Positions 1 to 8,467 of a DNA stretch of 64,000 bases are shown here, one piece after another. This stretch comes from Collimonas fungivorans Ter331. GTDB taxonomy: Bacteria > Pseudomonadota > Gammaproteobacteria > Burkholderiales > Burkholderiaceae_D. The position numbers and the translations under genes are program-made. Within the stretch, counting starts at the first letter, position 1; each line of letters opens with the position of its first letter. The stretch covers positions 2,536,986 to 2,600,985 of the forward strand of contig NC_015856.1 of NCBI RefSeq assembly GCF_000221045.1, written 5' to 3'. Below the pieces are notes generated by a model. It worked only from the letters and a program-made list of their open reading frames with translations. It was not told where the DNA came from and made no database searches.

Positions 1-200
1 CTGGCGAGCGTCACTGTCAGCGCCGGCGTGGTCTGGACCGGCTTGGCTTCAGCCTTGCCGGATTTCACCATCATGGTGACGCCGGCGGTGGCCGCTACCG
101 CGACAAAGGCAACCGCGATGGCAATGGCGAGGCCCTTGCGCCGCGGGGAGGATTTGGCAGAGGTTTTATCAAGTACGGCCAATGGTTCGGAGGCATTCAT
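1..200 (-). CDS. RND efflux periplasmic adaptor (membrane fusion protein), N-terminal fragment
   Basis: Only the first 66 or so codons are inside the window; the gene runs off the left edge. The reading frame starts at the ATG whose complement is at 198-200. It gives a short charged N-terminus (MNASEPLAVLDKTSAKSS), a basic stretch, one hydrophobic segment of about 20 residues (residues 24-44) and then a Lys/Ala-rich linker leading to VTLA. This is the usual layout of an inner-membrane-anchored HlyD/AcrA-type adaptor just before its first beta strand. It lies 66 bases downstream of an outer-membrane efflux channel gene on the same strand, which supports the call. The pump itself is expected beyond the edge. 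The family call is by context and N-terminal architecture, because no diagnostic domain is visible. Confidence 0.7.
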   Translation of the reverse strand, partial: MNASEPLAVLDKTSAKSSPRRKGLAIAIAVAFVAVAATAGVTMMVKSGKAEAKPVQTTPALTVTLA

Positions 201-266
201 GATTAAGGTTTCCTGGTGTATTGCTATCGTATGGTTGTGAAGGCGGCCGTACAGTTAGGTGCGGTA

Positions 267-1730
267 TTAGCCCGGGCTGTCGATTTGCCCGGTGGCTTGC
301 ATCAGGCTGATCCAAGCCTGGCCCTGGTCGCGTTTGGCGGCGATGAAATTTTCTTCGGCGGTCTGGCGCTGGCGCCGGATGTCTTCCAGCTCGAACATGC
401 TGATGGCCCCGGCCCGCCACTGCGCCTGGCTGGCGCGGAAACTGAGCTGGGCGGCATCGACCGCATCCTGCGAAGATTTCACACGGTCTTCGGCCGAAGT
501 CTGGAAGGCCAGCGCATCCTCGACGTTCTGCACGACGGTGCGTAAGGTTGCCTGCAATGTCGCGGCCGCTTCCCGGTAGCGTCCGGTGGCGGCATCCACA
601 TTGGCCGCGCCGGCGCCGCCATCGAATAAAGGAACGGTCAATCCCGGCCCGGCCGACCAGCTGGTGAAATTGACCGAATTGCCGGCGGCGCGCAGCCAAT
701 TCCCCGACAGCATCGCACTAAGGCTGATGGTCGGCAGCCGCTGCGCGCGCGCCACGCCGATATCCGACCAGGCCGCAGCCAGCGAGCGCTCGGCCGATAC
801 CAGGCTAGGATGGTCGCGCAGCACCGTCGCCGGCAGCGCCGGCTGCATGGCCGGCGGAGTCGGCATGACATGCGCGACATCGTCCAGGATCGCGCTGCTT
901 TCCCGCGGATCGGCGCTGGCTGCCGCCGGCGATACCGGCAATAACAGGCGCCGCACCGCTGCCGCCGGCTGTCCGGTCAGCGCTACCAGCGCATCGACGC
1001 TGCGTGTGCACTGTTCCTGCTGGCTGATGCGCGCGGTGCGGGCGTTGGCCAGGTTGGTCAGTGCGCTGAATTCCGCCGAGGGCGCGATATAACCTACCGC
1101 ACGCCGCTTGCGCGTGAGGAGCAGTTCGGTTTCGCGCGAAGCGATGTCGGCATCGCGCACCTGCAGCGAATAAGCGCAGGCGCGCAGGGAAAGACTGTTG
1201 TTGGCCACTTGTGCCGCCAGCGACAGGCGGGCGCCCTGGGCATCCGCCGTGCGCGCATCCAGGCGCCGCTGCGCGGCGGTCACGGACTCGCGGATGCGTC
1301 CCCATAGGTCGATTTCCCAGCTGAAATCGGCGCCGATCGACGAGGAACTCTCGAGCATGGTGGCAGAGCCGCCGCCCAGAGTGTTCTGTGTCTGCGCACG
1401 CGTGGCGTTTGCGTTGCCGTTAACCGCAGGCAGGCGCTGCGCATTGGCTACGCCGGCTGCGGCTTTGGCCTGGTCGACCCTGGCGACTGCCTGGGCCAGG
1501 GTCGGATTGTCGGCAAACGCCGATGCGATCAGGCTGTCGATGGCCTGGTCGCCCAATTGCGTCCACCACTGCCCGCTCGCAGCGACTGCGCTTGCTTTTC
1601 CGGGATGCGGACTGTTTTCCCAGTCGGCGGGAACCGGCGGCTTGGGCGGCGAATAGGCTGGCTGGGTCGCACATGCGCTCAGGACCAGGGCAACTGCCGC
1701 TACGGCGGCAAACATTCTCATTTTTGGCAT
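267..1730 (-). CDS. Outer-membrane efflux lipoprotein, NodT/OprM family
   Basis: This is the TolC-like exit duct of a tripartite efflux pump. The 487-residue product is the usual length for OprM/NodT proteins. It begins with a lipoprotein signal (lipobox LSAC, acylated Cys at about residue 20) followed by the family-typical start of the mature protein (PPKPPVPADW). Two long alpha-helical repeats rich in Ala, Gln and Arg follow, including ANALR/VARVDQAK-like and FRASQAQWRAGAISMFELEDIRR-like segments. The latter is the conserved repeat found near the end of these proteins. It is the first gene of an operon with the adaptor at 1-200, and a TetR gene is divergent. Channel-first order is less common than adaptor-pump-channel. 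The start at 1730 is the first of three closely spaced ATG codons, and a start at codon 4 or 6 is possible. Confidence 0.9.
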   Translation of the reverse strand: MPKMRMFAAVAAVALVLSACATQPAYSPPKPPVPADWENSPHPGKASAVAASGQWWTQLGDQAIDSLIASAFADNPTLAQAVARVDQAKAAAGVANAQRLPAVNGNANATRAQTQNTLGGGSATMLESSSSIGADFSWEIDLWGRIRESVTAAQRRLDARTADAQGARLSLAAQVANNSLSLRACAYSLQVRDADIASRETELLLTRKRRAVGYIAPSAEFSALTNLANARTARISQQEQCTRSVDALVALTGQPAAAVRRLLLPVSPAAASADPRESSAILDDVAHVMPTPPAMQPALPATVLRDHPSLVSAERSLAAAWSDIGVARAQRLPTISLSAMLSGNWLRAAGNSVNFTSWSAGPGLTVPLFDGGAGAANVDAATGRYREAAATLQATLRTVVQNVEDALAFQTSAEDRVKSSQDAVDAAQLSFRASQAQWRAGAISMFELEDIRRQRQTAEENFIAAKRDQGQAWISLMQATGQIDSPG

Positions 1731-1800
1731 ATTCGATGCAATCCATTCCTGCTTTATTCGGGCTTGCTGGGTTTTGTCCGATTGATCTCATTTAATAAAT

Positions 1801-1834
1801 CATATAATAGATCGAACATTCTATCTATTATATG
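1801..1834. promoter_or_regulatory. Perfect 12-bp inverted repeat, probable TetR-type operator of the efflux operon
   Basis: The left arm CATATAATAGAT (1801-1812) and the right arm ATCTATTATATG (1823-1834) are exact reverse complements separated by 10 bases. The repeat sits in the 178-base gap between the divergent efflux channel and TetR genes. TetR repressors commonly bind such palindromes between themselves and their target. The AT-rich arms also contain TATAAT-like hexamers, so a bound repressor would cover promoter elements. That it is the operator is inferred from position and symmetry. Confidence 0.7.
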
Positions 1835-1908
1835 CAGGAATGCGCCGCCGTCAATTTATGTTAGATTGATCGCTCTATTTTGTATCTTTTTGGTTTTAAG
1901 GAGGCGCC

Positions 1909-2544
1909 GTGCGCAAAATCGACCCGGTAAAACATGAGCAAAAGCGGCGCGACATCCTCGAAGCCGCAGGCCGCTGCTTTGCCAAGGACGGGTTCCGCGG
2001 CGCCAGCATTTCAAGCATCTGTTCCGAAGCGAAAATCAGCGCCGGCCACCTTTATCACTACTTCGCCAGCAAGGAAGCGATCATCGAGGCCATGGCCGCA
2101 ACCGGCCTCGAGCATGCGGAACAACGTTTCAACCACTTGATGAAAAGCGACAACCCGATCGAAGGCCTGATCGCCGAGATCGAGCAAGCCAACAGCCAGA
2201 GCTGCAACATGCAGCAGCATCAGATCGACATGCGCGCCAAAAAACAGCTGCATGTGGACATGCTGGCCGAAGCCGGCCGCAATCCCGCCATGGCGGAAAT
2301 CGTCAACAAACACTCGGCGAAAATTCGCGGCATGCTCGCCACCCTCCTGGAAACAGCCCAGAAACGCGGGCAGATCGACCAGGCCCTGGATCCAGACCTG
2401 GCCGCCGCCATTTTGCTGGGGGCAATGGAAGGTGTCGGCAACATGACGATGCGCGATCCGGAACTCGACATGAAAAAGAAGCTGGAAATGCTGAGCACGC
2501 TGATCAAGCGTTTCCTGGCGCCGGGCTCAAGTAAAGAAAAATAG
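1909..2544 (+). CDS. TetR/AcrR family transcriptional repressor
   Basis: The 211-residue protein has a clear TetR DNA-binding domain at residues 10-57, with RRDILEAAGRCFAKDGF (helix 1) and the helix-turn-helix ending in AGHLYHYFASKEAII. The ligand-binding half resembles the C-terminal domain of AcrR/BetI-like regulators. The start is GTG at 1909, preceded by a strong ribosome-binding site (AAGGAGG) about six bases upstream; no ATG with a comparable site exists. It is divergent from the outer-membrane efflux gene, with a perfect palindrome in the shared promoter region, so it very likely represses the pump operon and itself. The inducer is not evident from sequence. Confidence 0.93.
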   Translation: MRKIDPVKHEQKRRDILEAAGRCFAKDGFRGASISSICSEAKISAGHLYHYFASKEAIIEAMAATGLEHAEQRFNHLMKSDNPIEGLIAEIEQANSQSCNMQQHQIDMRAKKQLHVDMLAEAGRNPAMAEIVNKHSAKIRGMLATLLETAQKRGQIDQALDPDLAAAILLGAMEGVGNMTMRDPELDMKKKLEMLSTLIKRFLAPGSSKEK

Positions 2545-2578
2545 AGCCCGGGGAACGGTGTTTACTCAAGCGCTGCAT

Positions 2579-2647
2579 GTAGGGTGGGCACGGTTTTTGT
2601 GCCCACGTGCATCAACAGCGTGGGCACAAAAACCGTGCCCACCCTAC
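2579..2647. repeat. Long perfect inverted repeat (29-bp arms) between convergent genes
   Basis: Two 29-base arms (2579-2607 and 2619-2647) are exact reverse complements around an 11-base spacer. The outer end reads GTAGGGTGGGCACGG and the inner end GTGCCCACG; each arm itself contains a smaller inverted repeat (GGGCAC / GTGCCC) around a run of T. It lies between the ends of the convergent tetR and glycerophosphodiesterase genes. It could serve as a bidirectional terminator, but its length and internal symmetry suggest a dispersed REP/BIME-like or small MITE-like element. Confidence 0.8.
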
Positions 2648-2659
2648 CAAATACCTGGA

Positions 2660-3853
2660 TTACCTGGCTTGCTTTATCGCCAGCCATTCGTTCAGCGCTG
2701 CCCTGGCAGTCGGGGTGAAGTCGGTAAACACGCCATCCACGCCCAGCTCGAAATAGGCCTTGTACTCCGCTTTCGGATCGCCGTTATAGCTGCGAGTCAG
2801 GCGCGCCGGTTCGTCGCGGTAGGTGAACGGATGCACAAACAGACCCAGCCGGTGCGCATCGGGAATCAGGTTTGTCGGCGCCATGTTGGATGCATCCGAC
2901 AGCTTCTTCACCGCATTGCCGGCGGCGTCCACGCCCTGCGGCGGCAGTATGTAAAGTTTCCACGGACCGATGCCGTCGGCATAGGTCTTGATTTCAGCCA
3001 AGCCTTCAGGCGTCGCCATTGCCGCGAAGGTGCGCGAATCGCCTTTTTGCAGCCAGGAAAAAGGTTTGGCCGTGTCCGGAGAGCCATAGGTCATGACGCC
3101 GGTCTTGAAATCGGTGCCGTCGCCGTCCATCAGCTGGACCACCTTGGTTTTCAGGCCGAGGCGGCGCATCAGCTTCAGGCTTTCCGGTTCGAACGACTGC
3201 ACGAACACCGGGGAATCATGGGTGTTCCAGCCTTCCTTGATCAGCATCGCCAGCAGTTTTTCTTCCAGCGGCACGCCCAGCGCGCGTTGGTAGATCGGGT
3301 TCTTGGTTTCCGGATAGATCGTCAGGGTGCTGCCGGGATTGGCGGCGCGTGTGGCTTTGGCGAGGTCGATGACTTCCTGGAATGTCGCCATCGGATACTT
3401 GCCGTCGTACTGGTGGCTGCGGACGGCGATCGGCTGCTTGACGCGCAGGGTTTTCAGTTCGGCAGCCGTGAAGTCGCTGATATACCAGTCCGGCGGCACG
3501 GCCACGCCGTCGACCGTGCGCGATTTCTTGCGCGATGCGAATTCAGGATGGCTGGCGACATCGGTGGTGTCGCTCAGGAATGGGTTGTGGCAGACGAACA
3601 GCACGCCGTCGCTGGACGACATCAGGTCCATCTCCAGCGAATCGGTGCCGGCGGCGATCGCTGCCTGGTAGCCTGCAATGATTTCTTCCGGATACAGGCC
3701 GGCCAGCCCACGGTGGCCGATCACCAGCGGCGGATTGCCGTCGAGCGTCTTGAGACCCGGGTAATGCGCCGCGCCGGAGGATGCCGGCTGGCTGGCGCAA
3801 CCCGTAATCAGTGCGGCTGCGGCAAACAATGAAGCTGTCGGTACGTATTTCAT
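2660..3853 (-). CDS. Glycerophosphodiester phosphodiesterase, lipoprotein
   Basis: It hydrolyses glycerophosphodiesters to glycerol-3-phosphate and an alcohol, outside the cytoplasm. The 397-residue product starts with a lipoprotein signal peptide (lipobox ITGC, Cys at about residue 19). The GDPD barrel opens with LVIGHRGLAGLYPE, which holds the catalytic HR pair. It continues with SLEMDLMSSSDGVLFVCHNP, which holds the acidic metal ligands and the second catalytic His. The length and the insertion around the TVDGV segment resemble periplasmic GlpQ-type enzymes rather than cytosolic UgpQ. The start is supported by AGGAG four bases upstream. No transport genes for glycerol-3-phosphate are adjacent. 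Confidence 0.93.
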   Translation of the reverse strand: MKYVPTASLFAAAALITGCASQPASSGAAHYPGLKTLDGNPPLVIGHRGLAGLYPEEIIAGYQAAIAAGTDSLEMDLMSSSDGVLFVCHNPFLSDTTDVASHPEFASRKKSRTVDGVAVPPDWYISDFTAAELKTLRVKQPIAVRSHQYDGKYPMATFQEVIDLAKATRAANPGSTLTIYPETKNPIYQRALGVPLEEKLLAMLIKEGWNTHDSPVFVQSFEPESLKLMRRLGLKTKVVQLMDGDGTDFKTGVMTYGSPDTAKPFSWLQKGDSRTFAAMATPEGLAEIKTYADGIGPWKLYILPPQGVDAAGNAVKKLSDASNMAPTNLIPDAHRLGLFVHPFTYRDEPARLTRSYNGDPKAEYKAYFELGVDGVFTDFTPTARAALNEWLAIKQAR

Positions 3854-4146
3854 ATGGCTCCTGCTGGTTATCCTGGGAAAGTTTCTGGAACGGCAAAGCG
3901 ACTATTGCACAATGTCTGCACGTCGGGAAACATATGCATTACTCGGCCGTCACTTTGCCTGGATTTGCCAGCAAGTTCCATACCCACTGAAACAGATAAC
4001 GAGACTGTCTAGGAAGGTACTTTATTAACAGTCTGATTTAATTAAATATATAAATCAACTAGTTATGTTTTATTTTAAACCTATTACTTTTAATATTTTA
4101 CTTCAAATAATTTACTTTAAATGGCACCGCATGCAATGCAACAAGA
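3854..4146. other. AT-rich intergenic region, no gene seen
   Basis: This gap of just under 300 bases lies upstream of the glycerophosphodiesterase and downstream of the metallo-hydrolase gene, both on the minus strand. The part from about 4020 to 4120 is strikingly AT-rich for this genome. I see no open reading frame with coding character, no RNA gene and no obvious hairpin. It should hold the promoter of the phosphodiesterase, but I cannot place the hexamers with confidence. Confidence 0.4.
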
Positions 4147-5178
4147 TCAGCCAAGCTGCTCCCGCCACCAGCGGCTTCCGGCCTGTGGCGTGGCGAGGCT
4201 GAGCTGCTCGCCCATCTGCGGCGTGCTGACCGGCACGCCGTGCTGTTCGGCCAGCGCGACGATGCGCTCGAACGGATCCTGCCAGACATGCAAGGCCAGG
4301 TCGAAAGTGCCGTTATGCACCGGCAGCAGATGCTTGCCGCCCAGGTCCAGGTGGGCTTGCAGGGTCTGTTCCGGCTGCATGTGCACATCCGGCCAGTCAA
4401 GGTTGTAGGCCCCGGTTTCTATCATGGTCAGGTCGAATGGGCCGTAGCGCTCGCCGATTTCCTTGAAGCCACCGAAATAGCCGCTGTCGCCGCTGAAGAA
4501 CAGCCGCAGGTCGCCATCCAGTATTACCCAGGACGCCCACAACGTACGATTGCCGTCGCTCAGGCCGCGCCCCGAAAAGTGGCGCGCCGGCGTGGCCACC
4601 AGCTGCAGGCCACTTACCCGGGTGCTTTGCCACCAGTCCAGCTGTTGTATCTTTTCCGCCGGCACGCCCCATTTGACCAGCGTATCCCCTACTCCCAGCG
4701 GCGTCAGGAAATGCTCTGCCTTGCCGGCCAGTTGCAGGATGGCGTCATGGTCCAGGTGATCGTAGTGGTCGTGCGACAGGATCACGCCCCTGATCGGAGG
4801 CAGCTCGGCGATGCTGATCGGCGGCTGGTGGAAGCGCTTGGGGCCGATCCACTGGAAAGGAGAGGCGCGCTCGGAAAACACCGGGTCGGTCAGCCAGAAC
4901 TCGCCGCCCAGTTTCAGCAGCATGGTCGAATGTCCCAGGCGGAACAGCGATCGGTCCGGCGCCGCCAGCAGTTGCTCGCGGCTGATCGCCTGCACCGGAA
5001 TGGGCTTGGCCGGCACCGTGCCGGCCGGTTTGCTGACGGCAAAACGCCACAGGATCTGCAAGGTCTTCCACAAGCCGTTTTTGTGCTTGGGAAGCTGATT
5101 CCTGAACTTGCCGTCGCGCCGCTGCGATGACGTTGGGGGAATATTGGTATCGAGAGTTGTGAACGTTTCGCTTGCCAT
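4147..5178 (-). CDS. Metallo-beta-lactamase-fold hydrolase (RomA/UlaG/NAPE-PLD-like)
   Basis: The metal-binding signature HDHYDHLDHD is present at about residues 136-145 of the 343-residue product. Further family motifs are a GHSTMLLKLGG strand before it, LVATPARHFSGRG, FFSGDSGYFGGF and a distal HNGTFDLALH. These place it with the broad NAPE-PLD/RomA group rather than with antibiotic-hydrolysing lactamases. The substrate is unknown. I prefer the ATG at 5178, which has AGGATA six bases upstream; the in-frame ATG at 5220 has no ribosome-binding site and almost touches an operator-like palindrome. It is probably monocistronic. RomA-type genes are often controlled by a neighbouring TetR protein, but none is adjacent here. 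Confidence 0.85.
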   Translation of the reverse strand: MASETFTTLDTNIPPTSSQRRDGKFRNQLPKHKNGLWKTLQILWRFAVSKPAGTVPAKPIPVQAISREQLLAAPDRSLFRLGHSTMLLKLGGEFWLTDPVFSERASPFQWIGPKRFHQPPISIAELPPIRGVILSHDHYDHLDHDAILQLAGKAEHFLTPLGVGDTLVKWGVPAEKIQQLDWWQSTRVSGLQLVATPARHFSGRGLSDGNRTLWASWVILDGDLRLFFSGDSGYFGGFKEIGERYGPFDLTMIETGAYNLDWPDVHMQPEQTLQAHLDLGGKHLLPVHNGTFDLALHVWQDPFERIVALAEQHGVPVSTPQMGEQLSLATPQAGSRWWREQLG

Positions 5179-5230
5179 GCTGCTTATCCTGTTGCCGGTT
5201 AGTTGACGATTCCCTGCCATGGTAAAACAA

Positions 5231-5253
5231 TTACACTACACAGTGTAGTTTAA
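5231..5253. promoter_or_regulatory. Near-perfect palindrome upstream of the metallo-hydrolase gene
   Basis: The core ACTACACAGTGTAGT (5235-5249) is a perfect palindrome around a central A. Flanking TTA and TAA extend the symmetry to 23 bases with a single mismatched pair. It lies about 57 bases upstream of the preferred start of the metallo-hydrolase and overlaps the expected promoter (TGTAAT on the minus strand is a possible -10). It resembles a TetR/AcrR or GntR-type operator. The regulator is not encoded next to it. Confidence 0.6.
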
Positions 5254-5347
5254 ATGAGGAAAAAGTAAACTTATCAGTGCAAATAATTTGTAACCGGCGC
5301 CAAACCGCCTGGCAAATTGCGGCGAACCGCCGCCGCTTCCATCTGCC

Positions 5348-6574
5348 TTAAGCCGCTCCCGAACCCGCGGCGACCCTGAGCGCCAGCGCAATCCCCTTGG
5401 CCGCCTGGGAAATTTCGTCCAGCGACGGGAAACTGGGAGCGATGCGGATGTGCCGGTCCTCGACATCATTGCCGTAGGGAAAAGCTGCGCCGGCAGACGT
5501 CAGCGTGATGCCCAGTTCTTTCGCCAGCGCGATAGTCCGTTTGGCGCAGCCCGGCGGCGTGACGAGATCGATGAAATAGCCGCCGAGCGGCCGGGTCCAG
5601 GACACCCCTTCGCTATCGCCAAGATAGGCGTCGAATTGCGCAAGCACGGCGTCGAACTTCGGTTTCAGCAGCTGGCGGTGGCGCCCCATCAGCGCTTCGA
5701 CATTGGCGCGGTCTTTCAGGAAACGCACGTGCCGCAACTGGTTGACCTTGTCCGGGCCGATGGTGCGCACCGAGGTGTTGCGCTGCCACCAGGCGATGTT
5801 GGCGGGCGATGAAGCCAAAGCAGCCAGGCCGGAGCCTGCCAGCGTGATCTTGGAGGTCGAGGCAAAAACGATGGCGCGCTCCGGGTTGCCGGCGCGTTCG
5901 CAAGCTTCCAGCACATTGATGGTGCTGTGCTTCTGCTCGCTCAGGTGATGCAGGCGGTAAGCGTCGTCCCACAGCAGCAGGAAATCCGGCGCCGCGGTCT
6001 TCATGGCCGCCAGGCGTTGCACCACCTCGGCCGAGTAGATAGTTCCGGAAGGATTGCTGTATTTGGGCACACACCACATGCCCTTGATGCTGGCGTCGGC
6101 AGCAACCAGTCTTTCAACCAGTTCCATGTCCGGGCCATCGTCGTTCAGCGGCACGCTGACCATCTTGATGCCGAGCGACTGGCAGATCGAGAAATGGCGG
6201 TCGTAGCCTGGCACCGGGCACAGGAAAGTCACCGGCTGCTGTTGGCTCCACGGCGTTTGGCCGGCAATCCCGTACAGCAGGCAAAACACGATGGCGTCGT
6301 GCATCAGCGCCAGGCTGGCGTTGCCGTCCACTACCACTTGCCCGGCAGGCACATCGAGCAGGCTGGCGAACAAGGCACGCACTTCGGGCAGGCCGCTGGC
6401 GATGCCGTAGTTGCGCGTGTCGGTGCCGTCCGCCGCAGTAAAACCCTCGAGCTGCTGCAGCAAGGTGCTGGACAGGTCTAGCTGTTCCGGCGCCGGCTTG
6501 CCGCGCGACATGTCGAGCTTGAGGCCGAGCTGCTTGAATGCATCGTATTGCGCTTGTATATCTTGTGACATCAT
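5348..6574 (-). CDS. PLP-dependent aminotransferase, class I fold (aspartate aminotransferase-like)
   Basis: This is a fold-type I transaminase of 408 residues. Visible landmarks are LDMSRGKPAPEQLDLS at the N-terminus, NYGIASGLPEVRALFA, the substrate-binding KYSNPSGTIYS, the cofactor Asp in LLLWDDAYRLHHL, the PLP Schiff-base lysine in FASTSKITLAGSGLAAL, and a C-terminal IRIAPSFPSLDE carrying the carboxylate-binding Arg. The GKP/NPSGT pattern and the length fit the Asp_aminotransf (PF12897-like) branch found in many proteobacteria. The amino donor cannot be read from sequence. I chose the ATG at 6574 (AGGATGG upstream). The longer frame to 6613 would begin inside the terminator-like hairpin of the gene before it. 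Confidence 0.88.
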   Translation of the reverse strand: MMSQDIQAQYDAFKQLGLKLDMSRGKPAPEQLDLSSTLLQQLEGFTAADGTDTRNYGIASGLPEVRALFASLLDVPAGQVVVDGNASLALMHDAIVFCLLYGIAGQTPWSQQQPVTFLCPVPGYDRHFSICQSLGIKMVSVPLNDDGPDMELVERLVAADASIKGMWCVPKYSNPSGTIYSAEVVQRLAAMKTAAPDFLLLWDDAYRLHHLSEQKHSTINVLEACERAGNPERAIVFASTSKITLAGSGLAALASSPANIAWWQRNTSVRTIGPDKVNQLRHVRFLKDRANVEALMGRHRQLLKPKFDAVLAQFDAYLGDSEGVSWTRPLGGYFIDLVTPPGCAKRTIALAKELGITLTSAGAAFPYGNDVEDRHIRIAPSFPSLDEISQAAKGIALALRVAAGSGAA

Positions 6575-6591
6575 TGGTCCATCCTGCAGAA

Positions 6592-6611
6592 GCAGCCCCT
6601 GGCGGGGCTGC
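6592..6611 (-). terminator. Hairpin after ggt, possible intrinsic terminator
   Basis: GCAGCCCC (6592-6599) pairs perfectly with GGGGCTGC (6604-6611) around a 4-base loop, just after the ggt stop codon. On the minus strand the stem is followed only by TTCTGC, so the U-tract is poor. It may slow rather than stop transcription into the aminotransferase gene. Confidence 0.45.
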
Positions 6612-6626
6612 ACATTAATTAATCAA

Positions 6627-8354
6627 TCAATAACCCAGCGCAAGCCCCGAGTTGCGGCGTGGATCGTTGGCGCCGTAGAAACGGTTCTTGCCGACCGGCT
6701 TGCCGCCCAGCGACGGCGCCCCGACCAGGATCGCGGCGACATGGTTGAACGGTTGCGGCACGGTGAACTTCTGGCCCCAGCCTTCGAGGATCTTCTGGGT
6801 ATCAGGGCTGAGGGTGTACGGTTCAAGATTGGTCGCTTCCGGCAGCCACTGCTGGTGGAAACGCGGCGCATCGACTGCTTCCTGGATATTCATGCCGTAG
6901 TCGATCACGTTCAGCATGGTCAGCAAGGTCGCTGTGATGATGCGGCTGCCGCCAGGCGTGCCGACCACCATGACGGTCTTGCCGTCCTTGGTGACGATGG
7001 TCGGGCTCATCGACGACAGCGGACGTTTGCCGGGAGCGATGGCGTTGGCTTCGCCCTGCACCAGGCCGTACATGTTGGGCACGCCGATCTTGGCCGTGAA
7101 ATCGTCCATCTCGTCGTTGAGCATGATGCCGGTCTTGCTGGCCATGACGCCGGCGCCGAACCAGTCGTTCAGCGTGTAGGTGACCGACACCGCATTGCCC
7201 CATTTGTCGACGATCGAATAATGGGTGGTGTTGCTGCCTTCATGCGGTTCGACGCCAGGCTTGATGTCCTGCGATACGCCGGCCTTGTGCGGATCGATGG
7301 CGCTGCGGATCTTGGTCGCATAAGCTTTGTCGAGCAGGCGCGCCAGCGGGTTCTTCACGTAGTCGGGATCGCCCAGGTAGCTGTTGCGGTCGACATAGGC
7401 ATGGCGCATCGCTTCGATCTGGTAATGCATCGCCTGCGCCGAGCGGAAACCGAGGTTTTGCATCGGATAACCCTCGAGGATGTTCATGATCTCGCAGATG
7501 ACCACGCCGCCCGAGCTCGGCGGCGGCGCCGAAACTACGTGGTAGCCGCGGTAGTCGCATTCGACCGGCGCCAGTTCGCGGGTTTTGTACTGGTCGAGAT
7601 CGGGCTGGGTGATGATGCCCTTGCCGGCCTGGCTGGAGGCGACGATAGCTTGCGCCACCCAGCCCTTGTAGAAGCCGTCGCTGCCCTTGGCGCTGATCTC
7701 GCGCAAGGTCTTTGCCAGGTCCTTTTGCACCAGCTTCTGGCCGACGCGGAACGGCTCGCCTTTGTTCAGGAAAATGGCGCCCGAGTCGGCCGCGTCTTTC
7801 TTGAACATCTCGGTCGTGGTGTCCAGCATGTCGACATCGCCCTGGTCCAGCACAAAACCTTCTTCGGCGTACTTGATGGCCGGCGCGATCACCGTGGCGC
7901 GCTTCATCGTGCCGTATTTGCTCAGCGCCAGCTCCATGCCGGACACCGTTCCCGGCACGCCGACCGCCAGGTGGCCCTTGGTGCTCAGGTTGGGGACCAC
8001 GTTGCCGTTCTGGTCGAGATACATGTTGGCGGTGGCCGCCAGCGGCGCTTTTTCGCGGAAATCGAGGAAAGTCTTGCGGCCGTCGGCCAGCTGGATGGTC
8101 ATGAAACCGCCGCCGCCGATATTGCCCGCGGCCGGGTACACCACCGCCAGCGCATAACCGACCGCCACCGCCGCATCGACCGCATTACCGCCATCCTTCA
8201 ACACATCGACGCCGACACGGGTGGCCAGGTGCTGAGCCGTGACCACCATGCCGTTTTCGGCGGCGGCCGGGGCTAGCGAAGCGGCTTGCGCGCAGGAAAA
8301 ACAAAGGACGAATGCCGTTGCAAGCAGCGACTTGGCCAGGGGATTGGATTTCAT
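6627..8354 (-). CDS. ggt: Gamma-glutamyltransferase
   Basis: It cleaves or transfers the gamma-glutamyl group of glutathione and related peptides in the periplasm. The 575-residue precursor has a Sec signal peptide ending in AQA (about residue 24). The autocleavage site is the first Thr of TTHYS at residue 376, so a large subunit of about 350 residues and a small subunit of 200 residues are expected. Other family motifs are AAGNIGGGGF, PPPSSGG, DEMDDF, RPLSSMSP (oxyanion and glutamate-binding serines), GTPGGSRIIT and the C-terminal GANDPRRNSG. Similarity to the E. coli enzyme is high through the small subunit. It is transcribed alone, with a hairpin downstream. Confidence 0.96.
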   Translation of the reverse strand: MKSNPLAKSLLATAFVLCFSCAQAASLAPAAAENGMVVTAQHLATRVGVDVLKDGGNAVDAAVAVGYALAVVYPAAGNIGGGGFMTIQLADGRKTFLDFREKAPLAATANMYLDQNGNVVPNLSTKGHLAVGVPGTVSGMELALSKYGTMKRATVIAPAIKYAEEGFVLDQGDVDMLDTTTEMFKKDAADSGAIFLNKGEPFRVGQKLVQKDLAKTLREISAKGSDGFYKGWVAQAIVASSQAGKGIITQPDLDQYKTRELAPVECDYRGYHVVSAPPPSSGGVVICEIMNILEGYPMQNLGFRSAQAMHYQIEAMRHAYVDRNSYLGDPDYVKNPLARLLDKAYATKIRSAIDPHKAGVSQDIKPGVEPHEGSNTTHYSIVDKWGNAVSVTYTLNDWFGAGVMASKTGIMLNDEMDDFTAKIGVPNMYGLVQGEANAIAPGKRPLSSMSPTIVTKDGKTVMVVGTPGGSRIITATLLTMLNVIDYGMNIQEAVDAPRFHQQWLPEATNLEPYTLSPDTQKILEGWGQKFTVPQPFNHVAAILVGAPSLGGKPVGKNRFYGANDPRRNSGLALGY

Positions 8355-8467
8355 GTGCAGGGTCTCCAGTGCTGAGGAAAGGGACGTTGTCGGCAGCGGC
8401 CTGGCAGCAAAGCGACGCCAGGGCCGTGCCCAACATTCTATAGTGGATGAGCGGGGAAAAGCGGAAA

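Noticed and set aside
2558-3832. 424-codon plus-strand frame opposite the glycerophosphodiesterase
   Set aside because: It lies opposite a gene with a signal peptide and catalytic motifs; its own translation shows no recognisable fold and is an antisense shadow.
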